A stretch of DNA of 64,000 nucleotides, taken from NCBI GenBank assembly GCA_038049695.1, contig CP142460.1, positions 24,558,501 through 24,622,500 on the forward strand, read 5' to 3'. This stretch comes from Cinnamomum chago (taxonomy: Eukaryota; Streptophyta; Magnoliopsida; Laurales; Lauraceae). Positions within the stretch are counted from its first letter, which is position 1, and every line of letters starts with the position of its first letter. The notes under the pieces were generated by a model that did no database searches, was not told the origin of the DNA, and saw only the letters and a program-made list of their open reading frames with translations. A program made the position numbers and the translations under genes. Positions 46,203 through 58,319 of this stretch are shown in pieces.

Positions 46203-46676
46203 TGTAAGGTCCCCGACCTTAATAGGGTGTTTCACTTTCTAATATTGGTGATTAGCCTAATTAATTGTGATTCTAGCTAATTAGGCGGGTTTAGTGGCTA
46301 AGCGAGTCTCTTTTATCATTAGTAAGATGTTCCCAAAGTTTCGTTTGATTCCGGGTGTGATTGGTCGGAATAGGGGGTTAGGTTGTGACTAATAGGAAAA
46401 TTGGGTATTTTTCTGAAAAATCTCGTTTTTCCCGAATTTGGGTGCGTTGGAAAGATCTTGTCGCACTCGTCACTTTTCGTTCTTGACTCATCACGATTCG
46501 TCGCCCCGAAGTCCCTCAAATAATCACTTTTCTCTTAATTCACTCAAAAAGGGCATTTGAGTCATTTACCCCTCCATCCCTCATTTTAACTCCATTCCGG
46601 CCCTTTCATTCATTTCCTTCTTCCATTTCAGTTGCTAGGGCTTCCTTTTCTTTTTCTTTTTCTTTTTCTTCCTACT

Positions 46677-46709
<33 letters not shown>

Positions 46710-49247
46710 ATCTTCTTGCATGAGCCATTGGAGAAGGGATTTAGGTCAACCAAGCTCACAAATCTCTTCATCTCTTCTTCCTCTACATCTTGATCCAAAT
46801 TGGTAAGTTTTCCTCAACCATTTCTTTCCAAATTTCCTTCCTCATTGTTGTAGAGATGTGGCATGTTGATAGATTTCCTTTCTTTCTCTTCCATTGTGCT
46901 CTTTGGGTGTAGGAGAAGGGTTTTTGGAAGTGGTTTGGCTAGGGTGTTAGTGGAGAGCTTTCTTCCTCCTCAATCTTCTCAAATTTTCATTTCTTCACTC
47001 TCTTTGGTGAAGGCAAGTAGATTAGCCTTATCTATTGCTCATGCATGTATATTATCTTCACTCTTGACAATGCAATTGTTTAGCAACCCATAATTCCAAG
47101 CTTGTCTATGTTTATTTGGATTTCAATTGCTAGATTAGGTCATTAATGGGATTGGACCCTAATTGAATGGTTGGGTTTGTTGATGGGAGGAATGGAATGG
47201 ATGTGGAGAGAGCAAGAGACACTTTTTCTTGCAGGGATGATCTTGGAGGAGAGGGGATTTGATTCCCCAAAGTTTGGACTAAAAAATGAGTCATTTTCTG
47301 TAATTTCTAGACACTTGGCTCGAGCCAACCTTCAGTTCCTCGAACCAAGTGGTCCCTAGGAAGATTGGCTCAAGCGGACCTTCGTTCGCTCGAGCGAAGG
47401 AGGTTCTGTGACCAGTTCGCTCGAGCCAACCTTTAGTTCGCTAGAGCGAACTGTCCAGGCTTAGGATGACCATCTTCCGGAAGCCATAACTTTTGACCCG
47501 TTCGTCGGAATTTGGAATTCTACAGACCGTTGGAAAGCTCTTGAGAAGTAGAATCCAATTGTATACTAACCTTGATCATCAGAGATTGGGAAAGTAAGTT
47601 GTTATTGGATAAATGAACCAACCCTTTATCTCTTGTGGAAAAGGATTCTAAACCTAGTTTGGACCCTAGGTTGGAACCCATTGACCCTACCCTTGCATGA
47701 CCAATTGGGGGAAATGAAAATGGAGCACCGCTGGCTTGGTGTGCTTCGTTGGTTGTTTGGGATTTTTCATATATCAACGTAACTTGGCCAAATGCGTGTG
47801 GAAATGAGTTAATTGGTGCCCAACAACTTCCGTACACCATGGGCCCGCAAACTAGGACACCATTGACTCATCCTCCATACGTGCTCCGTTGGGGATACAT
47901 TCGGTACACGGTGGATAACTCTTGACCTAGGATTGGCTTGTTATTCACTCTTGACTCACGAATGTCGTATCCGTAGCTTGTCGTACCTTGTACACTCTAT
48001 CTTTATACTTGTATAACTTGTAACTTAACTTGTAGAATTAGGATGTGACCAGACTTAGAGTGTATCCTTAGGTACCTTGTCTTGTATTGATAAACACGTG
48101 TGGATAGACTTGAAAAAGGACTACTCATGGGACTTGAAACTTGACTTGTATCTTGGCTTGACTTGGAGTAGCCCTCGGCTAGTTATCTTGTACTTGGAAA
48201 CCTATCCACGTGTATTTGTCTTGGAACTTGTGTCATATATAAACCATCATCATCATCATCTTGCATTCATGACCAGCTGCAGACTCAGGATTATAAAGTG
48301 GGCTGGATACCGGACACTAGGGTGGACAGTCGGCTTTGGACGGCATCCATGGCGTGAATAGTTAGGAGCGGGCTTGGACTGTGCTGCTATTCCTAGGATC
48401 GGGAGCTAGGATCCCCCTAAAGCCGGACTTTGGGTATTCGTAGTCAGTTTGGACGTCACTTATACCCCCGAGAGGTGGCTTGGACATCCTCGGAGTCTCC
48501 TCTTGCTTGACATTGCATTTCATAGATGGTTATTCTTGGTTATCTTGTTAGGACTTACATTGTTACTTGACTCTCATATTACTCATGCTTTATGCATAGC
48601 TTGTACCTTGTTATCTTATAATCATGTACTTGCTTGTCTTTATTCTCATTTGGTACATGTTATGATTAATGTATGTTGCTTATCTTCTTGCCAACATGTT
48701 GTTGATCCTTTATTCCATGGTGTGTAGAGGACACCTTCACTATTACACCGACCTGGATGCCGAGGCAATCCCAGAAGATCCTTAACCGGGGGAGGAGGAC
48801 GAGGTACGAGAGCGGGGTGCCGATGACGTAGTTCAGCGTCATCACTCTTGGTACTAGTGCGCGTTACACGGGGATATATTCTATTGTGCCACCTTATTTC
48901 ATCTTTTGGTTTAGATCTTTTGGACTTGTCTATCTTAACATTGTATATCTTTTGTACCAGGACCTAGGTTTTTGGGGTGGTCCTGATGTTTATAAACTTT
49001 ATATGTTTTATCTTTTGAAACTTGAATATATACAATGGAATGAAATCCATACTTGCTTCGTTATTCCTACAGGTTTAATGTAGTGTTTACAGGACAAGTC
49101 CAATTGATTATTTGTTAATGAGGCTCAACTACACAATCCTCACAGCAGACTTCGATCCTTTGGCTTTAAGGGCAAAATTTTTTAATTAGCCCTAAAATTC
49201 ACACCCTGGATCCGGTTTAATCTCTAATTGGGTTCGGGGCCGTGACA
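46203..49247 (+). mobile_element. E element 5' LTR
   Basis: TGTAAGGTCCCCGACC to GGGGCCGTGACA. It holds CT microsatellites near 46645-46710 and TTCGCTCGAGCGAA-type palindromes at 47340-47450. A stretch of TTGTCTTGTA-like words runs through 47960-48660. Small ORFs inside are not supported as genes. Confidence 0.93.
47340..47450. repeat. TTCGCTCGAGCGAA palindromes in the E LTR
   Basis: A GTTCGCTCGAGCGAAGG palindrome and two half copies (GTTCGCTCGAGCC, TTCGCTAGAGCGAACTG) within about 100 bp. The same motif is in the A LTRs at 15600-15650 and 30270-30305. Confidence 0.8.
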
Positions 49248-49250
49248 GAG

Positions 49251-49262
49251 TGGTATCAGAGC
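49251..49262 (+). other. E element primer-binding site (initiator tRNA-Met)
   Basis: TGGTATCAGAGC, a perfect 12-base match, three bases after the LTR end CGTGACA. Confidence 0.96.
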
Positions 49263-49417
49263 AATGGATGGTTTCTCAGGGTAAAAATTTTAGAAACCAT
49301 AGGATGTGTGTGAGGATTAGCATTAGCCTAGTGTTCGTAGTATATTCTATGTTCTTATAGCCTTGTGTTGCTAGTTTCGGGTTACATAGGGTCCAACTGA
49401 CATCTTTTTGCAGTGAC

Positions 49418-50300
49418 ATGGCTGGTAGCGGAGCATCATGGTCAGGATCCACACCTCCCATACCGGATAGCCAATTCCAGCAATTCCTCAATGCTTATCT
49501 GCAATCACAGACAGCACAGACAGAACGAGATAGGAAATAGAGAGAGGACCAAGTCGCCTTTCCAGCTCAGATGGTGAGGTATGCAAAAAGTGTCCGAGCC
49601 CCGGGCCAAAGAGCGAAATCTCAATGACTTAGTTGAGAAGTTTATAAAGAGATTTCCTCCAGAGTTTTATGGGGTAGAGGATCCTGCAGAGGCAGATGAG
49701 TGGACAGTGCAGGTTGAGAAGATCTTCTAAGTGTTCCAGTGCACCAGTAAGCAGCAAGTTCAGTTGGCAGCTCACATGTTTCGTGGGACAGCAGAAAGAT
49801 GGTGGAAAACCATCAAAAGTGCTTATGACACCATTAAGGACGACAAGGCATGGGAGACTTTTGTCAGGCAGTTTCAGGACAAATTCATCCTTGAGCACTA
49901 CATAGAGCAGAAGATAGCAGAATTTGAGACGTTTATACAGGATACTCTCACGGTCCAAGAGTATGAGATTCAGTTTACCCGTTTGTCCAGATTTGCAGCA
50001 GCTTTGATCAAGCCGGACTCTGAGAAGGTACGCAAGTTCATCCGAGGGTTGAGGCCCGATATTAAGTTGCAAGTTCAGCAGAGCAAGTTGACAGAGTACG
50101 ATGTAGTGGTCAAAAGGGCATATTGGACGGAGGAGTCACTCAAGAATGTCATAGTGTTAGAGCCGCAGAGGATTATGGTTATGTTGCCACAGCTTATTGG
50201 ACAATATATTCCTGCTCATGCTCCTCTCCCTCCTCTCCAGCAGCCCAAGAGACCGAGAATGGAAACCAGGTTCAAGCAACCGTAGCAGAGATTAGAGTGC
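49418..50300 (+). pseudogene. E element gag
   Basis: The ATG at 49418 opens MAGSGASWSGS and stops after about 41 codons at TAG. The main frame then continues 49626 onward: EFYGVEDPAEADEW, MFRGTAERWWKTIKSAY, FVRQFQDKFILEHYIEQK and QFTRLSRFA are the gag capsid motifs. A TAA near 49728 and a TAG at 50283 break it. The next codons start the zinc knuckles of the following block. Confidence 0.88.
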
Positions 50301-51545
50301 ATGCATTGTGGTGGAGGTCATTACTCCCGAGACTGTCGGAAACAGTCTGGTGCTTGCTATCATTGTGGAGATCCCGGGCATAAGGTTCGTAATTGCCCGA
50401 CAAAGACAAGGTTTGCACCCCCAGTACTTCCAGCTCCAGCACCTAGGCCTCCTAATCCTACGCAGCAGTTGAAGCAGGCACCTCCAGTACAGATTAGATC
50501 ACCGCAGCAGCAACAACAAGTTATTGTCCGACCTCCTAGGCCGCCACAGCCAAGCGCTCTGGCTCCTCAGTATAGAGCTCCGCAGCGACCTCCGGCATTG
50601 CAGCGGCCACAATATCATGCGCAGAGGCCACATCAGCGGTATCAACGTCCGAGGCAGCTGGGCAAGGCATGTGCGATCACACATGAGCAGGCAGAGGCAG
50701 CAGAGAACGTCATTGAAGGTACTCTTTCAGTTTATGGATTTGATGCCAAAGTTTTGTTTGATCCAGGCTCCACACATTCTTTTGTTGCACCAGCATTTGC
50801 ATTTCATTTTGAGAAGGATAGACAGATGTTACCGTTTGTTCTAGTGGTTGCTACCCCAGTAGGCCGATCAGTAGTGTGTGATTTTGTTTATCCTTGGTGC
50901 ACAGTTCAGATTGAAGGTACTCAGTTGACTGCCAGTTTGATTGTGTTGGCGATGTCCAACTTTGATGTTATTCTCGGTATGGACTGGTTAGCGGTGAATC
51001 GCGCGGTGTTGGATTGTTTCAACAAGACCATGAGGTTACAGGGTGTAGACCGTAGTGTTGAGTTTGTTGGTGCGAAGAAGCCCACCTCCACTCGGTTGAT
51101 TTCTCCATTAAAGGTAGAGCGCTTGATGAAGAGCGGATGTGAGGTTTACATCGCGTTTATCACAGAGGACAAGCAGTCCAAAGCCATAGATGAGATTCCG
51201 GTAGTATACGAGTTCCCTGATGTTTTTCCGGAGGAGATTCCGGGTTTGCCACCCGTGCCTGAGTTAGACTTCACGATAGAGCTACTACCAGGTACTGCAC
51301 CCATTTTGAAGGCTCCGTACAGAATGGCCCCTGCAGAGTTGAAAGAATTGAAGACTCAGTTAGGAGATCTGTTAGATAAGGGCTTCATCAGGCCAAGTGT
51401 ATCACCATGGGGAGCTCCGGTTTTATTTGTTAAGAAGAAGGATGGGACTATGAGGATGTGCATCGATTACCGACAATTGAATCAAGTGACAGTCAAGAAC
51501 AAGTACCCACTTCCGAGAATAGATGAGTTGTTTGATCAGCTATAG
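50301..51545 (+). pseudogene. E element zinc knuckles, protease and RT start
   Basis: Two zinc knuckles lie at its start ([13 protein letters not shown], whose first Cys is just upstream, and [14 protein letters not shown]). A Pro/Gln-rich linker follows, then protease with [15 protein letters not shown] near 50757 and [15 protein letters not shown] near 50965. [14 protein letters not shown] leads into RT ([10 protein letters not shown]-like near 51390, CIDYRQLNQ near 51460). It ends at a TAG at 51543, with a second TAG nine bases later. Confidence 0.92.
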
Positions 51546-52820
51546 GGAGCTTAGTTCTTTTCGAAAATTGATCTATGTTCGGGATACCATCAGCTACGTG
51601 TTAGAGGGGAAGATATTCCTAAGATAGCGTTCCGGACTAGATATGGCCACTTTGAGTTTTTAGTGATGCCTTTTAGTTTAACGAATGCACCAGCAGTGTT
51701 CATGGCTTTAATGAACAAGATATTCACTCCTTACCTTGATCAGTTTGTAGTGGTATTCATTGATGATATGTTGGTTTATTCCAAGTCCAAGGAGGAACAT
51801 GAACATCAGTTGAGGACTTCATTGCAGCTTCTGAGAGACAGCCAGTTGTATGCCAAGCTGAGTAAATGTGAGTTCTGGTTAGAACAGGTGTCATTTCTAG
51901 GCCATGTGATTTCCAAGGAAGGATTGGCAGTGGATTCTAAGAAGATAGAAGCAGTTGTCAATTGGGGTAGTCCACAAAATGCAACAGAGATTCGCAGTTT
52001 CCTAGGACTTGCAGGCTATTACAGAAGATTCGTGACAGGATTCTCTACTATTGCAGCTCCTCTTACTAAGTTGACTAGGAAGAACATTCCTTTTGTTTGG
52101 ACCGAGGAGTATGAGAAAAGCTTCCAAGAATTGAAGACCATATTGACCACAGCACCCATTCTTGTTTTACCATCTGGCAGTGGAGGATTTGTTGTTTACA
52201 CAGATGCATCACGGGTTGGTTTGGGTTGTGTTCTTATGTAAAAAGACAATGTGATAGCATATGGTTCGAGGCAGTTGAAAGAACATGAGAAGAAGTACGC
52301 CACCCACGATTTAGAGCTAGCAGTCGTTGTACTTGCACTCAAGATGTGGAGATATTACTTATACGGTGAGAAGTTCGAGGTGCACTCAGATCACAAGAGT
52401 TTACAATATTTGTTTACACAGAGTGAGTTGAACAACAGACATCGAAGGTGGATGGAGTACATTAAAGATTATGATTTTCCTATCAAATAACACCCTGGAA
52501 GAGTCAACCTGGTAGCAGATGCTTTGAGTAGAAAACCGGCATTCTGTGGGTGTATGGTACCAGAATGGAGATGGATGGAGCAGTTTAGAGATTTAGATGT
52601 TGAAGTTTGGCCTATCAGTGAGAAGGTGATGATTGCTAGCATGGCAGCATGGGAAACAGAGATAATGAATAGAATCAAAGAATGTCAGAAGGATGATAAA
52701 GGGTTACAGTGCATCATTGAGCACATAGATGGCAAGCCCGAGTTCAGACTAATTGAGGGAGTTTTGTATTGCAAAGACCGGTTGTGCGTGCCAGATGTAC
52801 AGGACATAGAAACATAGCTG
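51546..52820 (+). pseudogene. E element reverse transcriptase palm and RNase H
   Basis: [25 protein letters not shown] and [10 protein letters not shown] (catalytic DD near 51764) are followed by the thumb ([13 protein letters not shown]) and RNase H ([39 protein letters not shown]). Stops at 52239 (TAA), 52488 (TAA) and 52815 (TAG) are all in the same frame. The PFG motif has changed to PFS. Confidence 0.92.
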
Positions 52821-53785
52821 ATGACATATGCACACCATACGAGATATTCTATTCATCCGGGCAGCACTAAGATGTACCAGAATTTGAAGAACCACTATTG
52901 GTGGATGAGTATGAAGAAAGAGATTGCAGAATTCGTTTCCAAGTGTTACACGTGTCAAGTGATTAAGACTGAACACAAGAAGCCTCCTGGTTTACTTCAC
53001 CAGCTAGATATTCCCAAGTGGAAATGGGAGCACATCACTATGGATTTTGTGTCAGGATTGCCAAATACCAGGAAAGGGAATGATGTTATATGGGTGATCG
53101 TGGACCGATGGACCAAGTCAACTTATTTCATACCATTCAAGACCGGTCAGTTTATGGATAAGATGGCTAAGTTGTACAATGATGAGATTGTCAAGTTGCA
53201 TGGAGTGCCTAAATCTATAGTATCCGATCGAGACACCAAGTTTGTCTCTCGGTTTTGGACTACACTTCAGTCGTCTATGGGCACACAGTTGAGATTCAAC
53301 ACGGCTTACCACCCTCAGACGGATGGACAATCAGACCGCACTATTCAGACTCTAGAGGATATACTCCGGGCATGTGTGTTAGACCTTAAGAAGGATTGGG
53401 ATGAGAGTTTGCCTCTCTGTGAGTTTTCCTATAACAACAATTATCATTCTAGCATTGGCATGGACATAGATGCAGGACTCCGGTGTGTTGGGAAGGGGTA
53501 GGAGTACGAAGTTTCCATGGACCATCAGTGGTTGGTGATTCCAGCAAGAAAGTCAAGGTCGTACAGATGCATTTGAAGGAATCTCGTGACCGTCAGAAGA
53601 GCTAGCAGATAAGAGACGGAGACCACTAGAGTTTCAGGTTGGTGATAAAGTGTTCCTCAAGGTCTCTCCGATGCGTGGTGTAGTAAGATTCGGTCAGAAA
53701 GGGAAGCTTTCCAAGAGATATGTGGGACCGTTTGAGATTCAACCCGGATTGGTGACGTTGCATATCGTCTTGCCTTGCCGCCAGA
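52821..53785 (+). pseudogene. E element integrase
   Basis: HHCC finger ([18 protein letters not shown]) and core residues D in [10 protein letters not shown] in IVSDRDTKF and E position in [10 protein letters not shown], where D replaces the usual E. A deletion of about 20 bases at 53460, in the APFEALYG-equivalent region, shifts the frame; the rest can be followed in another frame to VGPFEI near 53730. The solo D LTR begins at 53786. Confidence 0.9.
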
Positions 53786-56279
53786 TGTTGACACCAAAAA
53801 TGTCACTTTCCGTCTTCAACATCAAGAAGCCGCAGAAGCCGCATCCTACTACAAAACAGGCAATGCTGCTTCAAGCATCAGATCTTGTCAGAAACAAACA
53901 AAAACTGCAAGATCTTTCAAGACAGCAAAAAGAGGGGTTCACATGAAGTTTCGATCCATTCCAACATTATTTGACCCTACTTTACTCCTCCGGTAGCTAA
54001 ACAGGCGCTCCTGGCGGAGACAGCGTCGAAGACATCAAAACTTTGATCAAAGCCTACAGATGGTCTCAAAATACCTCCAAAGGGCTCCATGTCAAATTTC
54101 AAGTCAAACCAACAACGTTTGACTCTCCATCAACCCTCGAGCAGTAAAATCAAGTCTCCCAGTGGCGAGAACCATAGAGACCGTTACTCATCAAACGGAG
54201 CACATGGATGGCTTCAACATGCTTCCAATATGGGCTGCACGACAAATTTCAGGTCATTTCGACAACGTTTGACCAGAATTTAACGCTCTGAAACAAAATC
54301 AAAGCTACCAGCGGCGGAGCACCCCAGGACCATGACATCCAAATCGGAGCCAATGGATCATCTCAAAATGACTCAAATAAGCTCCCTGTCAAATTTCAAG
54401 TCAATCGGGCATCGGTTGACCACACATCAAAGCGCGGCATCTTCCAGGGGCAAATCAAGTCTACTGGAGATGGGATCCCAAACGGCTTCAAACCTCAAGC
54501 AAAAGCCCATGGTTGGTCCCGTCTACTGCTCAGGAGGCTTCACCTCAAATTTCAGGTCATTCCGACATCGTTTGACCTAGTTTCGACTCTTGACGGAAAA
54601 TCGGCTACAAAGTCTTCGGCTTTTCCAAAAAATAGGAAACTTTGTGCTCCGATTTGCACGGCTTCTCATCAAGTTTTCTTCAGGAGAATCGAGCCAGTTA
54701 ATGAGGAGAAATGTCAAGAAAAATCCAGGAGAAAACGGTGGCGAAAAAGACCAAAGAGCTGCCGAGAAATGGCGACCAAAAGGGGACCAATCCCAACGAC
54801 CATGGAAATCCAGGTCACCCGGATTTGTCGCCGGGTGACCCATTTTTCATCCCTTTTCTCGTTTATGGAGTTCCAGCCCCTGTGATTTCCTGAAAATCTG
54901 ATTTTCGATGCTCGAAATCGACTGATCTCCACCGACATCTCGGATCCGCCATCAAGAGCAAGAAATCATCATTGATCGCTCCAAGATCGTTAGCCGGCTA
55001 ACAAAAAAAGTGCACTTTCTGTCCAACCGATTGAGAAATCGACAAGACAGATGTCACCCGCCCGCTGGTATCAACCAATGTCTGAAGTTACATCGCCATC
55101 CGACATCAAACAACATGCGGATCCATCAGTGATGATCACAAGAAGAATTTCAAAAGCTGGGGCACGGCCCGCGACTCTTCAAATGCCCTGGCGACCACTT
55201 AATGTCGTTAATTGACCCGTTTATGACAACTTAATGCAGTCATTAACCCATTATTTTGGATGGCCCAATCAGAATCAAGCAAATGGGAGTTACAAATCCA
55301 AGCAATCATGGCATTAAAACCATGAAACTCCCCTCATCATGGAGATTAAAGGCGATTAAATGCCCATCATCTCCCACCGGCCAATCATAAGCCAAGAAAA
55401 AGGAGTTACATAAACAAGAATTAAAACTTGTAACTCCTCTCATTATGGGTCATCAATCCCATAAATCACCCCATGGCTACCAAAAGCCTATAAAAAAGGG
55501 GTCACTCTAAGAAGAAAAAGGGGCTACACACAGAGATATACACATACACAACCCTTGGACACATCTCTGAAGAATTCTCGAAGAAACTCTGCCACTACAT
55601 TGTAGAAAAGACACCACAAGGTGATCGAAGTCCCTTGGGGGGCCACCCCCCCAAGGCCACCTCTTTCCTTCTATCCAACATGGCCTAAATGTGGCTCTTC
55701 AACCCGTTTACTCGGTTTTCCATTGGATATAGGACGTTCCCTTGGTCTTTATCCTCTAAAAAACTAAGGTCCAGGCCAAGTCAAAGAATTAAAGCATCAA
55801 GCGTTCTCATCTGAAGGACGATGGCGAAGTCCATACATGACTTGCGACCGTCGATCTGAACGAGTCCCCACAATCTCCTGAGAAGTCAGATACATTTTCT
55901 TACTTTTCTTTGTATTTTGTATTGTTTGTAAAGAGGCAAAAAAATCACATTTCTTGTCTTTCTTCATTGATAAGATTTGTAAATCGCCTTCTACGGCACA
56001 AACCGCCTTTCACGACAAACAAAATGAAATCGCCTCTCACGGCATTTTAAAAAATTGTCTCTTTCTTAAAATATATGTGCAATGAAAAGTTAGAAAAAAA
56101 AATGATTTCCTTTCTATTTGCGAAGGTGAATCTTCGAATCACCATTCCAAATTCCAAGATGAACAGAAAATCTGGCATACCTGTACAAAAATGTTGATGA
56201 CCTTGCTTTTCCTCCTCCGCCATGCTCCCGGCAGCCCCAGGGGTGGGAAGGAGAGGACGAAAGGTCGGAGCCCCCATCA
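53786..56279 (+). mobile_element. Solo LTR of family D (D2) inside E integrase C-terminus
   Basis: TGTTGACACC to GCCCCCATCA, 2494 bp, with CCAGA duplications at 53781-53785 and 56280-56284. It contains the units of about 147 bp and a CCTATAAAAAAGG box near 55487. The coding sequence on both sides joins within the LPPELSG-like stretch before the chromodomain. Confidence 0.96.
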
Positions 56280-56284
56280 CCAGA

Positions 56285-56597
56285 GTTGTCAGGTGTACAC
56301 AACGTGTTTCACACGTCGATGTTGCGCAAGTACAATCCAGATCCCACCCATGTGTTGCCACACGAGCCACTGCAGATTCAGCCCGACGCATCATATGTGG
56401 AGCAGCCAGTGCGGATTATAGACACCAAGGAGATTGTCATGCGAACGAGGACCATTCCATGGGTAAGGGTTCAATGGGAGCACCACTGTCCAGAGGAAGC
56501 TATGTGGGAACTCAGGGACCATATTAGGAAAGTCTATCCTCGTCTTCTTCCTGAGGAGGTATGTCTAGGCATTTGGAGGGCCAAATGTTCTTTTTAG
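56285..56597 (+). pseudogene. E element chromodomain end of pol
   Basis: Continues from the solo LTR: LSGVHNVFHTSMLRKYNPDP, then YVEQPVRIIDTKEIVMRTR, VRVQWEHH and EEAMWELRDHIRKVYPRL. The last part is a chromodomain-like fold that targets integration to heterochromatin in chromoviruses. It ends in a TAG stop at 56595-56597, next to the polypurine tract. Confidence 0.9.
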
Positions 56598-56607
56598 AGG
56601 GAAGGGA
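56596..56607 (+). other. E element polypurine tract
   Basis: AGAGGGAAGGGA immediately before the 3' LTR start TGTAAGGTCC. Confidence 0.9.
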
Positions 56608-57671
56608 TGTAAGGTCCCCGACCTTAATAGGGTGTTTAACTTTCTAATATTGGTGATTAGCCTAATTAATTGTGATTCTAGCTAATTAGGCGGGTTTAGT
56701 GGCTAAGCGAGTTTCTTTTATCATTAGTAAGATGTTCCCAAAGTTTCGTTTGATTCCGAGTTCGATTAGTCCTAATAGGGGGTTAGGTTGTGATTAATAG
56801 GAAAATTGGGTATTTTTCCGAAAAATCCCGTTTTTTCCTGAATTTGGGTGCGTTGGAAAGATCTTGTCGCGCTCGTCACTTTTCGTTCTTGACTCATCAC
56901 AATTTGACGCCCCGAAGTCCCTCAAATAATCACTTTTCTCTTAATTCACTTAAAAATGGCATTTGAGTCATTTTCCCCTCCATCCCTCATTTTAACTCCA
57001 TTCCAGCCCTTTCATTCATTTCCTTCTTCCATTTCAGTTGCTAGGGCTTCTTCTTCTTCTTCTTCTTCTTCTTTTTCTTCCTACTTCTCTCTCTCTCATT
57101 TTGCATGAGCCATTGGAGAAGGGATTCAAGGTCAACCAAGCTCACCAATCTCTTCATCTCTTCTTCCTCTACATCTTGCTCCAAATTGGTAAGTTTTCCT
57201 AAACCATTTCTTCCCTAATTTCCTTCCTCATTGTTGTAGAGATGTGGCATGTTGATAGATTTCCTTTCTTTCTCTTCCATTGTGCTCTTTGGGTGTAGGA
57301 GAAGGGTTTTTTGAAGTGGTTTGGCTAGGGTGTTAGTGGAGAGCTTTCTTCCTCCTCAATCTTCTCAAATTTCCATTTCTTCACTCTCTTTGGTGAAGGC
57401 AAGTAGATTAGCTTTATCTATTGCTCATGTATGTATATTATCTTCACTCTTGACAATGCAAATGTTTAGCAACCCATAATGCCAAGCTTGTCTATGTTTA
57501 TTTGGATTTCAAATGCTAGATTGGGTCATTAATGGAATTGGACCCTAATTGAATGGTTGGGATTGTTGATGAGAGGAATGGAATGGATGTGGAGAGAGCA
57601 AGAGGCACTTTTTCTTGCAGGGATGATCTTGGAGGAGAGGGGATTTGATTCCCCAAAGTTTGGACTAAAAT
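56608..57671 (+). mobile_element. E element 3' LTR, truncated
   Basis: Matches the first 1064 bases of the 5' LTR with several differences, including a TTC microsatellite in place of part of the CT run. It ends abruptly after GTTTGGACTAAAA, where the partner goes on into AATGAGTC. Confidence 0.93.
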
Positions 57672-58036
57672 GTTTGGCTGCCGGAGGAGTGAAGTTAGGC
57701 CAAATGATGTCGGAATGGCCTGAAACTTGATGTAGAGCCTCGTGGTGGCATCTTGGGGCCAGTTGTGTACTTTGTTTTGTGTGTCAGGGTCTCTAGCTTC
57801 ACCACCGCCGGGAGTGCCTGCTCAGCTGCTGGAGGAGTGAAGTATAGTCAAATGATGTTGGAATGGCCCGAAACTTCATGTGAACCCCTCTTTTGGCTGT
57901 CTTGAAGGATCTTGCAGTTTTTGTTTGATTCTGACAAGATTTGATGCTTGAAGTAGCATTGCCCATTTGTAGTGGGATGCGGCTTCGTGTGGCTTCTTGA
58001 TGTTGAAGAGGCAAAGTGACATTTTTTGGTGTCAAC
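57672..58036 (-). mobile_element. D-family LTR, 5' 365 bp, minus orientation
   Basis: The reverse complement starts TGTTGACACCAAAAA at 58036 and follows the D LTR through two of its repeat units (near 57875 and 57740), with a variable stretch in between. It ends at the junction with the E 3' LTR. The opposite orientation to D1 shows a rearrangement or a separate insertion trimmed at this point. Confidence 0.82.
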
Positions 58037-58260
58037 AACTCGCCCCAAGTCTGAACCGAGTTCTGCCCCCACTGTTGAAGCTGCTGCGGAAGCTGTCCCG
58101 ACTCCACCTAAGGTTGCTCCCCAAGCCACCACGACCGAGCCTTTTGATGTCAACGTGGAGGCTACTGATTCTTGAAGCACTACTGTATTTTTTCTTTTTC
58201 TTTCTTATGTAAAGAACTCTATAACCATTCTTTCATCAATGAAGAGAATTGTACATTCAC
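58037..58260 (+). pseudogene. Probable antisense-ORF C-terminus and 3' untranslated region of F
   Basis: In one frame this encodes an Ala/Pro/Glu-rich tail (SAPTVEAAAEAVPTPPKVAP) ending in VNVEATDS and TGA at 58175-58177. A T-rich stretch and an AT-rich sequence like a plant 3' untranslated region follow. Position and direction match the antisense gene of the first Tat element, but the residues do not resemble it, so the call rests on layout. Confidence 0.4.
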
Positions 58261-58319
58261 ACTTGCCTTCTCATTTCTTCTTAAAATAACATGTGTGTGC
58301 TTGACTTTTGTTCCACAAC

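Larger units (their letters stand above)
46203..57671 (+). mobile_element. Element E: chromodomain Ty3/gypsy (Tekay-like), 3' truncated
   Basis: A 3045-bp 5' LTR (46203-49247), a primer site, gag-pol on the plus strand, a polypurine tract and 1064 bp of 3' LTR (56608-57671). From 49731 to 53501 pol stays in one frame but has at least seven in-frame stops, and a small deletion in integrase shifts the frame. A solo D LTR lies inside. The left flank GATCC (46198-46202) has no partner because the 3' end is gone. It is older and more damaged than C. Confidence 0.92.

Noticed and set aside
46640-46710. CT microsatellite as a separate regulatory element
   Set aside because: It is a simple repeat in the LTR and is replaced by a TTC run in the 3' LTR; no further support.
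47960-48660. Repeated TTGTCTTGTA-like words as a gene or microsatellite
   Set aside because: Low-complexity part of the E LTR without a regular period or conserved frame.
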